Assembly (NCBI RefSeq): GCF_949628215.1
Contig: NC_134282.1
Location: 18,952,723 to 19,016,722 of the forward strand
From: Phalacrocorax aristotelis
Lineage: Eukaryota > Chordata > Aves > Suliformes > Phalacrocoracidae
DNA: 64,000 nucleotides
Direction of reading: 5' to 3'
Made by a program: the position numbers and the translations under genes
In this document: piece after piece, positions 22,801-35,700 of the stretch
Position numbering within the stretch: the first letter of the stretch is position 1
How the letters are laid out: each line of letters starts with the position of its first letter
The notes under the pieces: model-generated
What the model was told of the DNA's origin: nothing
What the model saw: only the letters and a program-made list of their open reading frames with translations
The model's database searches: none

Positions 22801-24819
22801 CTGACATTTGAATATTCCTGTTCACTGTCTTGCAGCATGAGTAAAAACACCATTTCTAAGTTCTAAAATTTTAAATACATACTTTTATAAAAACTTATTT
22901 GACACAAAGATTTAAAGTCAGGTGTTCTAGTATTTTACATTTTGTACACATTCAGAAGATGAGTATGGCTAAGAGACATAATGCTATCTCCTTGGTATAT
23001 GTATGACTCCAACTATAAGGGCATCTGAGCAACTCAGTCCCTAATGCAATAATGTCTCCAGGGAAGGAGAGTCCACAGCCTCCCTGGGCAGCCTGTTCCA
23101 CTGCTCTGTCACCCTCACAGGAAAGAAGTTTTTTCTCATGTTTAGGTGGAAATTCCTGTGTTCCAACTTGTGTCCATTGCCCCTTGTCCTGTCATTGGGC
23201 CTTTAAATGGGGAACCCAAAGACAAAAGTAATGTGATTTGTCAAAATATGCAGAGAAAATCTTAGATAAAGCAGGAAACAAAACCTCAGTCTCCCAAATC
23301 CTACAGTAACAGTCTAGCAACAGGTTCTCTTGTATCTCCAGAAAACTAGCAAAATACAGTCTTTTCAGAGAACATTATTTGGCAACCAAAAAAATTTCTA
23401 ACTTTTCAAAAGCATATTACAATGTACAACTAATTTACAATGCAAAACACACTGATACAAAGATGTGGGAGGAAAAAAAAAGTGAAAAGCAGTACAAAAC
23501 ATAATTTGGAGAGTTTCTCTAGACTACCAGTTCCTCCAATAATCAGATTATGAAGAAAAGCAGCACAGAACAGAAAGCTGGTGTTATTTACTGAAAATTA
23601 AAATATAAAAATTAAACAATAAAAACATTGGAAAACAGCTAAGGTTTTTTATATTACGATGACAGATTATACCATTATACATTTGTCGTAAATAAAAAAA
23701 ATGTACAAAGCAGTCAGATTAAACACAGTAAATCCAGATTTTCAAACCACTTGCTGAAATTGCCTGTAAATCCTAAAATCATATTTGCAAATCAGGTACT
23801 TAACATCTTACCTCCTTTACTCACCAAATGTCGACTTGTTTGCATGAATCAACAACTAATTTAGGCTACCATTTCAACCCAGGCATAGAAAACTTCCTTT
23901 TCTAACTTGTTTTGGTTGTTTTCTGTTTATATAGTCTGAGTATTTATACATCCTGAATATATATAATTTTTTTTGTCAGTCTGGGATAGATATCCTGAAA
24001 TACACTGTGAAAACAATATGTCAAAATGAATCACTGAGCCTACAAATCACTGCACATGCCCACGCTTCATTCCCTTAGCTTACATATCTGCTCCTGGACA
24101 GTGTTAGAGAGAGGATTCTGGGCTACAAGGACCCAATATAACCTTCTTAATTTCTATTGAAGAAAGCTAGATTACATCATTCTACTTCGCTTCAGAATTG
24201 AATCCCAGAATGCTCCAGTCCTCCCTCCTCAACAACCAAAGACAAGCCTCTGCAGTCTATGAAGCCTTTTAAAACGAGGCCTTCTCTTAACCAAGGAGCA
24301 ATTCATGGTTCTCACAGAACAAGAAGCAAAAATGAAAAGGAAGAATCCCATACATGCTCCAGGGGAGGGAAAAACACAAAACAAAACAAACCCACCTCCA
24401 TAAAAACCCACTCCCAAACAAACAAAAAACCAACAGTCAACAGAATTAGAGGTATACCGTTTCTCAGTTAAATAAATGTTTCCCCCCCACCTCCAAATGC
24501 ATCTTCTGTCTTTACAGAAAGAAACAGAAAATAATTAATTACCTTACACTAGAAGAATTTATAGAACTCGGTAGAATTTCATCTGACATTTTTCAGGACT
24601 TAGCTTTATAGAACTAACTCTTTTTCCCTTTCTTCTGCAGGGCACCGTGTATGTTTGGGGGAACAGCTGGCACGAGTTGAACTGTTCATTTTCTTTACCA
24701 ACCTGCTTCGGGCATTCACATTCCAGCTCCCTGAGGGAGTAAAGGAAGTCAATTTGGAGTACATTTTGGGTGCAATACTGCAGCCACATCCATGTAAATT
24801 GTGTGCTATTCCACGCTAG
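13803..24819 (+). CDS. Cytochrome P450 family 2 member, complete 9-exon gene
   Basis: Microsomal haem-thiolate mono-oxygenase of the CYP2 family, expected on the ER membrane and dependent on NADPH-P450 reductase. Exons: 13803-13973, 16571-16733, 17268-17417, 18804-18964, 20427-20600, 20831-20972, 21624-21811, 22651-22792, 24641-24819. All junctions are GT-AG, phases agree, and lengths sum to 1470 nt (489 codons plus TAG). This is the standard CYP2 structure and size. Visible motifs are an N-terminal membrane anchor (residues 4-21), the PPGP hinge (31-34), the I-helix GGTETT (297-302, first residue Gly instead of the usual Ala), ExxR as EALR (354-357), and the haem loop [10 protein letters not shown] (428-437) with Cys435 as iron ligand. 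Substrate is unknown. Overall it resembles CYP2J-like or the bird CYP2AB group; the subfamily is not decided, so no symbol is given. Confidence 0.93.
14785..14950 (-). repeat. CR1 LINE 3' fragment (antisense) in CYP2 intron 1
   Basis: The phrase agaatcatagaatcagttaggctggaaaagacccttaagatcatcgagtccaacc is the classic avian CR1 3' end in reverse orientation, here at 14785-14840. The part after about 14860 is diverged, so the right limit is approximate. Confidence 0.8.
15556..16070 (+). repeat. Solo ERVL-type LTR in CYP2 intron 1
   Basis: About 515 bases running from TGTTATCCTGGTTTCAGCTG to GTTAAACCACAACA. It contains TATATAAA at 15749-15756, the CCAACTGGCCAAAGGGATATTCC-like U3 block near 15704 and the 'ctgttcttatctcaaccca' R/U5 block near 15940. 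No internal retroviral sequence flanks it, so it is a solo LTR left by recombination. It lies in the same orientation as the P450 gene and could supply a promoter or poly(A) site. A clean target-site duplication was not found; CCTGG occurs at both 15562 and 16071 but would require an atypical left end. Confidence 0.88.
20105..20335 (-). repeat. Diverged CR1 fragment in CYP2 intron 4
   Basis: Reads antisense to CR1: 'gaacaatttatattggaaaggccctctg', 'taatccaactctgtgctcaaagcaggcc', 'gggaggtttcacacagaccctctggg' and 'tgcctctcatcctaattagg' follow the order of the CR1 3' region. It ends about 90 bases before exon 5 of the P450 gene. Confidence 0.65.
22196..22211 (+). repeat. Short (CA)n microsatellite in CYP2 intron 7
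   Basis: About eight CA dinucleotides in an A-rich context. A small simple repeat without further features. Confidence 0.8.
23050..23220 (-). repeat. CR1 fragment (antisense) in CYP2 intron 8
   Basis: The blocks 'ggagagtccacagcctccctgggcagcctgttccactgctctgtcaccctcacaggaaagaagttttt' and 'ccttgtcctgtcattgggc' are typical of the CR1 3' region read in reverse. Confidence 0.88.
24641..24819 (+). other. CYP2 terminal exon with haem-binding Cys
   Basis: The acceptor follows a strong pyrimidine tract (tttttccctttcttctgcag). The exon begins by completing the Gly codon split from 22792 and encodes [11 protein letters not shown], the haem ligand loop and L helix, ending CAIPR and TAG at 24817-24819. 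The position of the intron inside FxxG|xRxC is diagnostic of CYP2 genes. Confidence 0.93.
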
Positions 24820-25184
24820 TCTGCAACATACTATAATACAGAGGGGCTTCAACCAGTCAATAAGTGCAGATATTTCACAAGCACGATTCACTATCTCAAT
24901 TGTATTCAAATGTAGGTAGCTCAGCATAGCAAATCAATAGAATGTTTTTATTTAGGAGGCCTGACCTCATATAGTTGAGCTTTTTGCAGTTGAAGTAAGT
25001 GGTCTCGCCCAAGCTCATATAATCGCATCTTAGGCATATACAAGTACACATTAATAGGTTACCAAAAATGTATTTTCACACTCACAGTAGCAATGAATTA
25101 AATGTAGGATTTTAGAGAAGCGATCTGTACCAAGCACGGTTTCCTGCATATGTGTCAGGTATCACACAACTGTTCCGATGCCTC

Positions 25185-25190
25185 AATAAA
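25185..25190 (+). terminator. Poly(A) signal of the CYP2 gene
   Basis: AATAAA lies 366 bases after the stop codon and is followed by a T/GT-rich stretch (from about 25197 to 25240), the expected downstream element. It would give a 3' UTR of about 390 bases. Confidence 0.7.
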
Positions 25191-25205
25191 AAATAATTTT
25201 CTTCA

Positions 25206-26769
25206 GTATGCTGTTACTCCTTTGTGTTCACAGAAGGCCTTTTCTTACAGCCTTTTGCATAAGGTAACAGAGTATACATGCTTAGCGTTGGCTCCTCCTC
25301 CTCCCCTGTTCACACTCCCATAAAGCTTTATATATTCTAGTATAAACTTCACACATGCAGAAATGATTGCAGAATGGGGACTCTTACAGTCGAGTCCATT
25401 CAGAAATCCTTACATCTTTTCCTTTACTAGCTCAGTATCTGTTTCCTATTTTATCACAACTCGGAGCCAGGTGCTTGCACAAACCCTTCTCTCTTCTGTT
25501 TAGAAACACTATTATACCATCCAGTAATTTCCTATTTGAAGGAAAAGGAACAGCCTTTCAAGAAATGAAAAAAATAAAGATGCCAGCATTTGTTCAAGCA
25601 GGCACAGTAAAAGTTTATTACTCAGTGTTTTCTTTTGTTGTCTTATCATTCCAAAACTGAGGTGGAACGTTTTGACCATTTAAAATTCAGCTGCAAGCAT
25701 CCTAGATGCTTTGAATTTTCAAAGTTCAACAGGAGCAAGCATAAATTATGCTAGGATGTAGTTAAAAGAAGTAGAATATTACATATTTCTGAGACATAAA
25801 ACTAATGAAAGACTTGATTCTCCTCTCAAGTATTTCCAGTTATTCCCTTCCATTTGGTGAAAACCCCAGGGCTCCAACACACTGTAAAGTTTGCTATTGC
25901 AGAACAAATGCAGACTTGACATCGACAGTTTTCACCTTTTTAATAAAGGACATCATAAAACTTCTAACATTACTCCATTTTTATTGAGGGAAAATATAAC
26001 ATCTAAAAAATCCTCCTTGAATAAGAAAAACTTTCAAACACAAATTAGGAAAAAAATCTCTTAAACTTCATATCACATTCCTAGAGATTTACAAAAGCAG
26101 TCTGATGCAACAGTTCATAAACAGAAGTTTTCAAGTCTTATCTTTTTCCTTTGTGGTGGTCTTTAAAGAAAAATTCACCAAAAAAACCTTTTTTCTCAAC
26201 CCACCATTTACATGGTTCAACAAAGGGCCCACGATAAAGTGCTCAGCAGCGTTACTGGCAGTGTAGGACACAAGCTTGGACTTTCTCTCCTCCAGTGTAT
26301 TTTCAAGATTCTTGAGGTATATCCTATTTGAAAAAAGACTCCAGTTTCTTTCCTCTATGCTTGCCCCTTTGGTCTCCTGAAATTATTCTGTAAGCTTGAT
26401 TTTTTTTCCACGCAAAATATTATTTAATTATGCACATATGTTCTCTGTTTTTCTTCTAAAACTGTAGCTTTACTCAGCTACAACATGCATATATTCTTCA
26501 CCTCTATTTTGAAGAACTGAGCTTCATTATGAAGATTTGCTGCACAATGCTGGTTCTAAAAAACATGGGTAGAACAAATATTCTGTGTGTACATGATTAA
26601 GGAGGTATTTTAACAAAGAAGTCATTGTAGGCCTGACAGTTGGTACCAGTGAAAAACAGCTGGGCTAAGAGTATCTTCTTGTTATTCCATTTAAAACTGA
26701 AAACAGCAAGAGGTGAGGCATTCCTCGGCTTTCCAATGTTTCTTGAAATGACAGTGAGAGAGTTCCAGA
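25206..26769 (-). other. Convergent interval with CAPN10 3' UTR
   Basis: The + strand P450 gene and the - strand CAPN10 gene end tail to tail here. On the - strand, AATAAA signals occur at 25985-25980 and 25619-25614, so the CAPN10 3' UTR may be about 0.8 to 1.15 kb. No further gene is visible between them. Confidence 0.5.
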
Positions 26770-26799
26770 TTATCTTTTCATAACAGTTGTAAATGAAAC
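26770..26799 (-). other. CAPN10: CAPN10 30-nt terminal coding exon
   Basis: Nine codons plus TAA (VSFTTVMKR) after acceptor cattttcttatag. It is joined to a 46-nt exon (28648-28603) that ends at a perfect donor GAA|GTAAGT, across an intron of about 1.8 kb. Reading through that donor would instead add an unrelated tail (VSDTFLISL and on) ending near 28540. The spliced version matches the mammalian C-terminus and is preferred. Confidence 0.85.
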
Positions 26800-29700
26800 C
26801 TATAAGAAAATGAATAATGCAGGGGGTGGGGGAGAAACTAATGAGTTAACTTTTTTGTCAAGAAAGAGAAGAAATTCATAAGGAATTTAAATAAATCAGA
26901 GAATAGAAATCAAGGTCAAAGTGCAAGCTTTTTCTGTGAAACATCTTTAAAAACCCCTAAAACTCATAAATCCCAACACTTCAGGGATTAGAAAACATAT
27001 AGACAAACTTTTAGAAAAATACACTGACATCCAGCTATTCTGTGATGCATCCCTGAGAAATCACTAGCACAACTTCTCAGTAAAGCAGACTGCCCAGATC
27101 CTTCAGAGGTTAAACCCCTGAAAGCACTGAATGATTCCAAGTCCAGCCTTCAGAAAAGGCTCTTGAAGATTGGTTTCATACATTAATTTCTGCCCCTGAT
27201 AAGAAAACGACGACTGCCCTTCCCAAATTCTTCAAGTCCTGAAGAATCTAAACTGTTTGCTTGATGTCAGCACCCTTTGCCCAAGTCCAACGCTTTTCAT
27301 GGAACAAGATACATATCTTTGAATATATTCCGTCTGTAATAATGGCCTTGCAATGTTTTGTTTCCAAAACAACTGCAATAAAAGGACTTCATTACATAGT
27401 TCAGGTCCTAAATATTAAAATAACAAGCACCATGAGGAAAAGTATATACAGGCCTTTGCCCATTTTTGTGAAACACACAAAATCCATACTGTTTGTGTGG
27501 TTTTAAGGACAAAATGTAATCACTGGTCAAAATGACCTAGATTAAGAAAATCAGTAAACCAGTTCTACTCTTGGGTGAAGAGTTTTTCCCAAGCTTTTTA
27601 GTCTGTTTTTATTAAAACCTCAAAAGGGAAAGAGCCAAGTATCCAGATGGTCTTGTTCTCACCTAATAATCAGAGTATTAGGGGCATACATTGATCCAAC
27701 AACCAAATCAGGTATCTTTAAACGATTGTTAAAATAATACATTCAAAGTTTTCCTCTCCACCCAGTAAAAATTTCATATTAGGCACTTAGCGTTTGCATC
27801 CAACCCTTCAATATTACATGCTCATCCAATCAAGCAAAACACAATACCAAATTATTACATAGGTGGCACTAACTTGATCAGAACGGCTCACACACCAAGA
27901 AGGGTTATAATGGTAGGATGCAATATGGGCTGGCTGTAATGAAGCAAATAAAAAACTAAATTCTAATGTGATTAAAGCTAATCTTTCACAGGATTGGCTG
28001 TTTGCTTTTCTTCTCTTTTTGCTGTGTTTTCTTAAGTCTTTACAACATTATAATATCATTAGAATTTCTATGTTGCAATATGTAGGATCCCAAATTAATA
28101 TCAAAGCCAATCAGATGGAAGGAGGATACAATATAGAGTTAAAGCTAGCAGATCTATGGCGACATCAAGAATGAATACATCAAAATATATCCAAATGCAT
28201 GAAGAGTGTTTACACTCCTGAAAGCAAATGTAAAAGTCAAGTACAACCATCTGCTCATCACTAATAGTCCAATTTCTCACAGATGTTAGAGCAGAGGTAG
28301 GCACTAGGGAATGACTTGAGGAGTAAATAATGACTTTATGAAATAGTCATACAGAAGCTTCTGCATATCTGAGTGGTGTGAAAAGACAAATTTTGTTAGT
28401 TGCTAACAAATGCTACTTTTCTGGCTGAGAAACAAAAACCCCAAAGATTAAATGCTTTACTGATTACCAGTTTGCAGCAAGTAAATGAGAATATTTGAAG
28501 TCCAGTCCACTAGTACACGACTCAATATTAGTTAATGCATAAGCCTCCACGATGCCTCTGCGACATCTTTAGAACAAGGGAAATTAAAAATGTGTCACTT
28601 ACTTCTTGCAATACTTGTCCAAGTGTCTCCCGGCTGTGAATGCGCTTCCTGTTGAAAACCCAAACCACACTTATTTCTGCACAAAGCACTGAGAGTTCTT
28701 GTAATCATAAATCATTTATCCCACTTCAAAAAGAGAAGACTGTTATGCTAGGCTTTGTTCCACATCCTTTCCCTCATGGAATCTTGACACAATTTTATGG
28801 AATCAAACGGAATCTACAAACTCTGATTCAGACCTGTTATTATGCACATCAGGAGGAACTACCTGGAATAAGGCCTGCTATTCATTGCACTTTCGCAAGA
28901 ACAACCATGTTTACCAAAAAGCTTAGTAAAATTTCAGTGTAAATCCTAATATCTGGATATAGCTGATAATCAGTCGCTTTAGTGCCATCTTCTCCAGCAC
29001 TAGACATCTGTTACTCAGCAACTGAAGCAAGAAAATTAACAAATACTTCCTTTTTAGTAATTCTTCCAACATAGTCAAAGTGGTAAGCAGTGTTTGCAAA
29101 CTTAACAGCAATGCAAAGACTTGAAAAAATAAAGATGAAGATTTCCAACCAAAAGTGAGAACATGTCACTACAGTTATTGTTTCTAAACATCCTGTAACA
29201 CATGCACTAAAAATACTAGAATTTCAAATAGAAGGCAATGTATTTTTACCTGTCTATTTTGGTTGCTATGACCACTGTAAAATTGCCTTCTGTATTGGGC
29301 AAGTACGTAGAAGGTATAATTACGTAACTTCCTGCAGGAAGTCTGCAAAGTTGGCTTACTTCCTGTGAATAGCAATGAGGTACACAGCTAACCAGTGGCT
29401 CCAAGTGTAGAAAAGAGGAAGTATGTGGTTTCCAGCTGCTGTTAGGCACCTGCAAAAAAGAATGAAAACATGACTATCTCTTCATATATTTCAGGCTTCA
29501 CAATGTTAACTTCCTGGTACACCAAAGTATGGAACGTTCTCTATCTATTCCACTCCAAATACCCACTGTTCTGTACAGAGCTATATGGGAGGGATGGGAA
29601 GGGTTCCAGAAAACCCAGATGGCAGTATCAAGTACAGATAAGTAATTCCTACCACACTGTAGACAGTTTATACAACCCAATACCCAAACAGCTCAAAAGC

Positions 29701-32700
29701 TTTTTCTATTGTCTAATCACAGTCTTCCTCACTGCAGCCTAATGCACTTGTTTTTCACTTCATGGATATGGTGAACAGACTATGTCCTTCCTCTTTCTAA
29801 GTGGCCTCTCCTGTACTAAAACTTCATATTAGACTCCTCCTCAGCCTCCTGTAGGCATTTAAAATGTCGTTCTTTCAATCTTTCTTCACATATTGTATAT
29901 GTGAAGATATATGATCGCTCCTAATACCCAACTCCAGACTTCCCATTTAAGCAACATCTTTTTTGAAGCATGTTTTCTGAAAATAAAGCTAACTTTCCCT
30001 GCAAAATAGCCAGAAGTTAACCAGAAGCTTCTCATCCTGTATTTGTGCAGTTGATCACCGACACATACATGTAGAACCTGTATTTGTCTGTATAAAATCA
30101 TGTCTTGTTTTGTTTCAGATCATCTGTTCAACATATCACAGTCCTTTTGAATTCTAATCTTGTCTGCAGATCCAACACTACGTGCCAACGGACAAATAAA
30201 TTATTAGAGATGAAGAAAGTAAGTTTTCATGATCAACTACCAAAAAGTCTGTTCCTCAATCACTAAGACACTGAGAATTCTTTGCAAATCCTCAAGAGAG
30301 TTCATAATTTCTAAAACTAATTTAGAACACTGGAAGGATTCAGTGGAAGCAATTATCTGGTTACTGTGCTACCCAGAGTGTAGTTATTCCATATGTTTCA
30401 CAGGCATCACTTCACAGGACCAGCCTGTGTTTCTCCTAGAAGCAGCATCTCCCTTGCCAAGTGCAAGGAGCACTGAACTGACAGGCTTCCCTTCACACTT
30501 GGCAAATGAGCAATCGAACTGACCAGAGGAAGTCTTACCTGGAAAATGTGGAAACCTATTGGACGACACTTGCTATCTTGGCAGTGCTGACGGAGGGTAA
30601 CTTTCACACTGCTTTTTCCTGGTCCTGCAGGAATGGAGAGGGGAAAGCAGGGATTGATATGGAAGGAGGGGAAGTTCCTGCTACCTCCAGCGCTCTGCCC
30701 ATTTTTCCAGCATCCATGCAGCTGCACTGTCTCCCATTCACCTGCTGGGAGTTCTTCACAGAGGGCAGCATCTGCGGGTGGTGGTTTTAGCTCACTACCA
30801 AATGTAAGACAGAAGAGAAACTACATGTATAAAATCCGTACGATTTCACAAAATCTAGAACACCAGCTCACAAAAACAAACTAGTATTATATAAACTTAC
30901 AAAAATACAATTCCTCCAAACCTTCAACACAAATAAAGAGAACTGCATAATTCTAAGTCCTTAGGTAATTCACAAAACTCCATAAGAACAACAAAACATA
31001 CAAACCATGCACTAAAACCACAGACTTTTGTGCATTCAAGAAGTAACGTACCATACGCATTTTTCCTCAATACTCCCGTGCTATTTGTCCTATTTGAAAG
31101 TGATGCAGCTGACTGACTTCTGGAGTACACATGAGCACCTCATAAGTCCAAAGCATACATTGTATTCTTTGTTTATATTTATTTATAATTTATAAATATA
31201 TTCATATTTCTATTCACTACGTCTTTAATCAGAAGAAACTACCATTTTACCTCTGTCTTGCTCACTGTACTGTTAACCCATATTTCAATCCTAGCCCAGC
31301 ATGGCTTTTCACAGCCATATGAACAATTTGGTATCATTATCAGTTGTGCAGCACTTGCAACCATATTTCAACGTAACATCTGCTCTTATTGCCGATTTTC
31401 CAGCTGAGAACACATAACAGCTATTATGTTATTCTGTGATTGTCCATTCCAGACACTCATACAGGCTGGCACCTCTGTTTCAGTCTGAGGAAGTGTTATT
31501 CTTAACAGCAATACCAGAAATTTTATCCCATCATTGAAAGTGCAGCACGCTGTACAGCTGTAGTACATCCAGAACCCCAATATACTCTGATAGGAAGTAC
31601 AAAACTTGCATCCATATAGCAAAATTAGCCTTGTAGTTTTGCAGATCTTTATTCAGTCAAAAACTTGATGCCATCCTGCTTCCAAATTCTGCAGAGTAAA
31701 TGGTTAATACATGCTCTGGCTTTGCAGTGTGATTTGCCAGCTTCTCTCCAAGGAGACACAAACTGATAGTGTACTACCAGAATACAAAAAAATCTGAACA
31801 GCTTTTAAGCATGTTGCCAACAGTACGTTTTGCCTCTGCATATAGCTTACCTGGCACAAGCTGTTAGACAGCCTCAGATCTTTTCATGTTTATTGGAAGA
31901 AGGTACAATTTTGCTGACTCCACACAAGCACTCATCATTGTGTCTTCTTAAGTGTTTATTTCAAGGCTATGGTCACCAACACAGAATTGCTCACAAATAA
32001 TTGACTTTCAAGTGTTGAGATATCTATGTGGTCTGCTACAGTTAAAAAAATTCAGTCATCAGAAGCTACTGGACTAACATTCCTGGTATTTTCTGTTGGA
32101 TAAGGAAGCGTTGTTAAACAGAAAAGACTGTTCCAAGTCTATTATAAAAGTCTCTTTTTGTCACAAGTTATGAGGAAAGATCAGCTACAACACAATATGC
32201 AGTGATCCTTCCACGAATTTTATCATAATGCTGGTAAACTTCTCGAGGCCTTCACAAATAAGAAGTTCGGCTGTACTGTCAGCGTTGAATGCTTTAATTC
32301 AAAAAACAATTATTCATTCAGCTAATGAAGACAGCATAAACATCAGTGCTGTTTTCCACACTTGTCCTGAAAATATGAGCTTGAGCATGATATCATCCAA
32401 GTACACTGCTGATGCTCCATTTGCATTTGAAGGTGCATTGCTCACTAATAACAATGTTATATGTCAGGCAATCTGTTAGGATGTGTTTTCCAACACATAT
32501 GATAATATACCGCTCTCCTTTTCTGTTGCTGATTGCAGTAACAACAGCTGTTTTTAACTTCTGTGGTATATCTTCATTTTTTTCCATACGTGAAGACAGA
32601 ACTTCCACATATTGAGAAACATGTTCTGCAGAAACCTATTCAGTTCTTTTATAAAACACGGACTTTCTCAAAACACTAGGCTGCAGTTTAGAGTCAAGAT

Positions 32701-35700
32701 GCTACTCATCTGACTACTTCTGATATTTTAACAAGAGGTAGTAGCAGCTTCATGAAAAAAAAACAAGGAGATGGAACACTACTTACATGAATGCAAAGGC
32801 AAAACAATGCTGTTACTTGGTACTCTGCACAACCCTTCAGCACATTTTGAGCATTTATACTTTATATATACTTCATATATTTGTTTATGTCAACAACCGT
32901 AAGAAATTTCCTGTTTTGTTTTAAACCTACCTAAGAGAGATCCTTCCTGTTGAAAACACACGAAGCAAGAAATTCCCTGCTGCATCTTTCAGAAAAGTGC
33001 TGGGAACAACAAGATAAAAGCCAGGCGAAAGGTCACAGCACACATGCACTTCTCTATCATAGGAATGGCAGATGGTACCTACAACTGGAGGAGCAGAGAG
33101 GGTCTTTGGAAGGTTAAATCGTTTCTTCTCCACCTAGAATAGATGCATAATGATGCATGGTGTTTTAGGAAAAATGAGGAGTCCTTAATAAAACTAAAAA
33201 TGATCAAATACTGTTTAAAACATTTTTAAACATGCATACATTTACAAAACGAAACAAGTAAAGAGGAGAATATCAGCAGATAAGCTGAACATCAAAGAGG
33301 AGTAGGAACAGTTAACATTCAGGAGAAGTAAATTTAGGAACAGTCATCAAATAATCAGCCTGAAATGTCATGCACTAGTTTGGAACACTCCCCAAAGTTC
33401 TGCTACATGGCACTCAACAATAAGAAGAAAGTATTTGTCCACTAATAGTTTGTACAGATGGTACCTGCATTGTGAGATAAACAAGATCATTCTAGTGTAA
33501 ATCATAGATGTAAGATGTGTGCACAGTTGAATCATATCACTGCTGTAGGAAATTAATGATTTTACTCAGATATTTCAGTAATGCTTTAAGACTTCTATTT
33601 GCAAAAAGAAAAATTTCACTCCCATATTACCTTCCAGACATGCAGCCCCACAGCCTGATAATTCTTCCCCTGCATGCCTTCTGTCAAAGATAGGTTTTCC
33701 TCTGCTAAGTGAGTCAGATTTTTAATTCTTCCAGCCCAGTCAGTGCTGTGTTTCCTATGTTTCTGCAGAAGAGCAATGCACACCTCGCTCTTTTCACAGA
33801 CTCTCAGCCAGAACTTAGGGTTGGTAGGGAAGCTGCTGTTGTTACGGCAGCCACCTGCAGACTGGCCTCTCACCCAGGATCCAAAAAGATTCTGTGAGTG
33901 ATACAGCACTTTCTCTACCAAAATAAGAAAAACATGGTGCAGATTTCAGACACAGAAGCTACTTAATTTTATACAACAGATATCAGAGATCCCCCAGCCC
34001 AAGAAACATGCTGTTGTAGCGCTGACACTTCCTCCAAGCAGATATTCATGACCAACATTTTGAGAGGCATGAGAATGAATGAAACTGACCATGGCAGACT
34101 GATGACATGATTTTTACAAGAAACTGTTTCTAGAAATCTAAATTTATCTCCTATTACAGCCTGTCCACAACAGCAACCTTCTAGATAGGGAACGCTAATT
34201 TCTCAACAAACTAGCAAGTAACTAGATCTCAGAGAAATAACAAAGGTTCCTCTAAAGACCTTCAATTTCCTCTTGTTCCTCTATTCTTCCTAGCAGAGAC
34301 AGAAAAGGCATATGGATCTAAAGGAGAGGGAAGCACTGAAAAAGTGAAATTATGGTCTAGTTGCATCCATTTGCAATTCAAATCAGTCTTTCCCATTGAC
34401 ATAACATTATTTGTATGACAAAGATGTTCTGTCATACCGCACCTGTATAGAGGCTCTGAAGTTGTCCTTCCTCATTGATGGGAAAGCCCATGGTAATCTC
34501 ATCAAATTCCCTGAAAAATTCTTCATCATCAACCCAGAATTCTCCCTCTTGGATCCGAGAGAGCAGATCTGAGGCAAGTGCTGGGTCTAGCTGGCTCCAT
34601 CCTTGACCACTGCGCATAAGACAAAAGTCAACCTTTAGTTCTTTACCCAGTAAGTTCTATAACAATGTTCTATCAAATCTGCTATGAAGCAGGACAATAA
34701 GAAGAGGTTTCTTCATTTTACTGTCAAATTTTACTTGCATTTAATATTTCTGTATGCACATTGCCAGACAGTGAGAGGGATAATAGAAAGTATGAATCAC
34801 AACAAATCAAAGAAAACTTAGAAACAACCTAACACTAGATAGGATATAGCAGCATACTTTTAGGTGAAATAGCCACTTTGCTTACAACGAACAGTACATT
34901 CCCAAGCATGAGAGCAAAAATAAAGATTTTGACAGTTGTTAAAAATAGCGACAAAAAGAGTAAAACAAGCTGCACAGTGACTGTTCTGAAAGAATTTTAA
35001 TGCTGTATAGTGAACATCAAAAACCACTGTTGGTATGAAGTAGCCAGTTATTCCCACAAATCTGCTGGCTAAGTAATGAGAAACCAAGAATTTAAAGACC
35101 TCATTATTTAGGGCCCATTAAAAGCTAGTACTTTCAACATTTTTGATCGTGTTACTAACAATAACGAACAGTTCTGCACTTCAGTGAAGGAGGGTTCTCA
35201 GCCCACTCAGTGAAATGCTATCCTCTTGCAACAATAAGTTGCCATGTAGTTTGGCAAAGGAACAAGACACCAAGCGTATAATCAAAACTCTGTCAAAAGC
35301 AAAACACATCAACTTAAACCTCAATTCATATGATTAAGTCATCTTTTTAACTCAGAGAAAAAAACCTATTTCTCCAAAATGTTTACAAGCATGATCATAT
35401 TGTTACCATATTTTAATGCTGAAAGCTTGCTCCTTGGGTCAAGAATTGCATGTTCTTTTGTATAGTCTAAATATGCTAAAGCTTTTCAAAATAAGCTAGT
35501 AGGGTCTGTCCTTTCATTCTTGTTACTTTGCTATATGAACTGCTAAACATATTTCTGCATTTCCTTTAAAACAGATCTCTTCTTTATATCTACTTGATTC
35601 CACCTTCTCCTACTCATATAATCTACAGAGAGCACACAAGCAAAAAACATAAGCATCATTCCTTCTATTTTTTGATTTATACATACTCCTTTGCTTGTCT

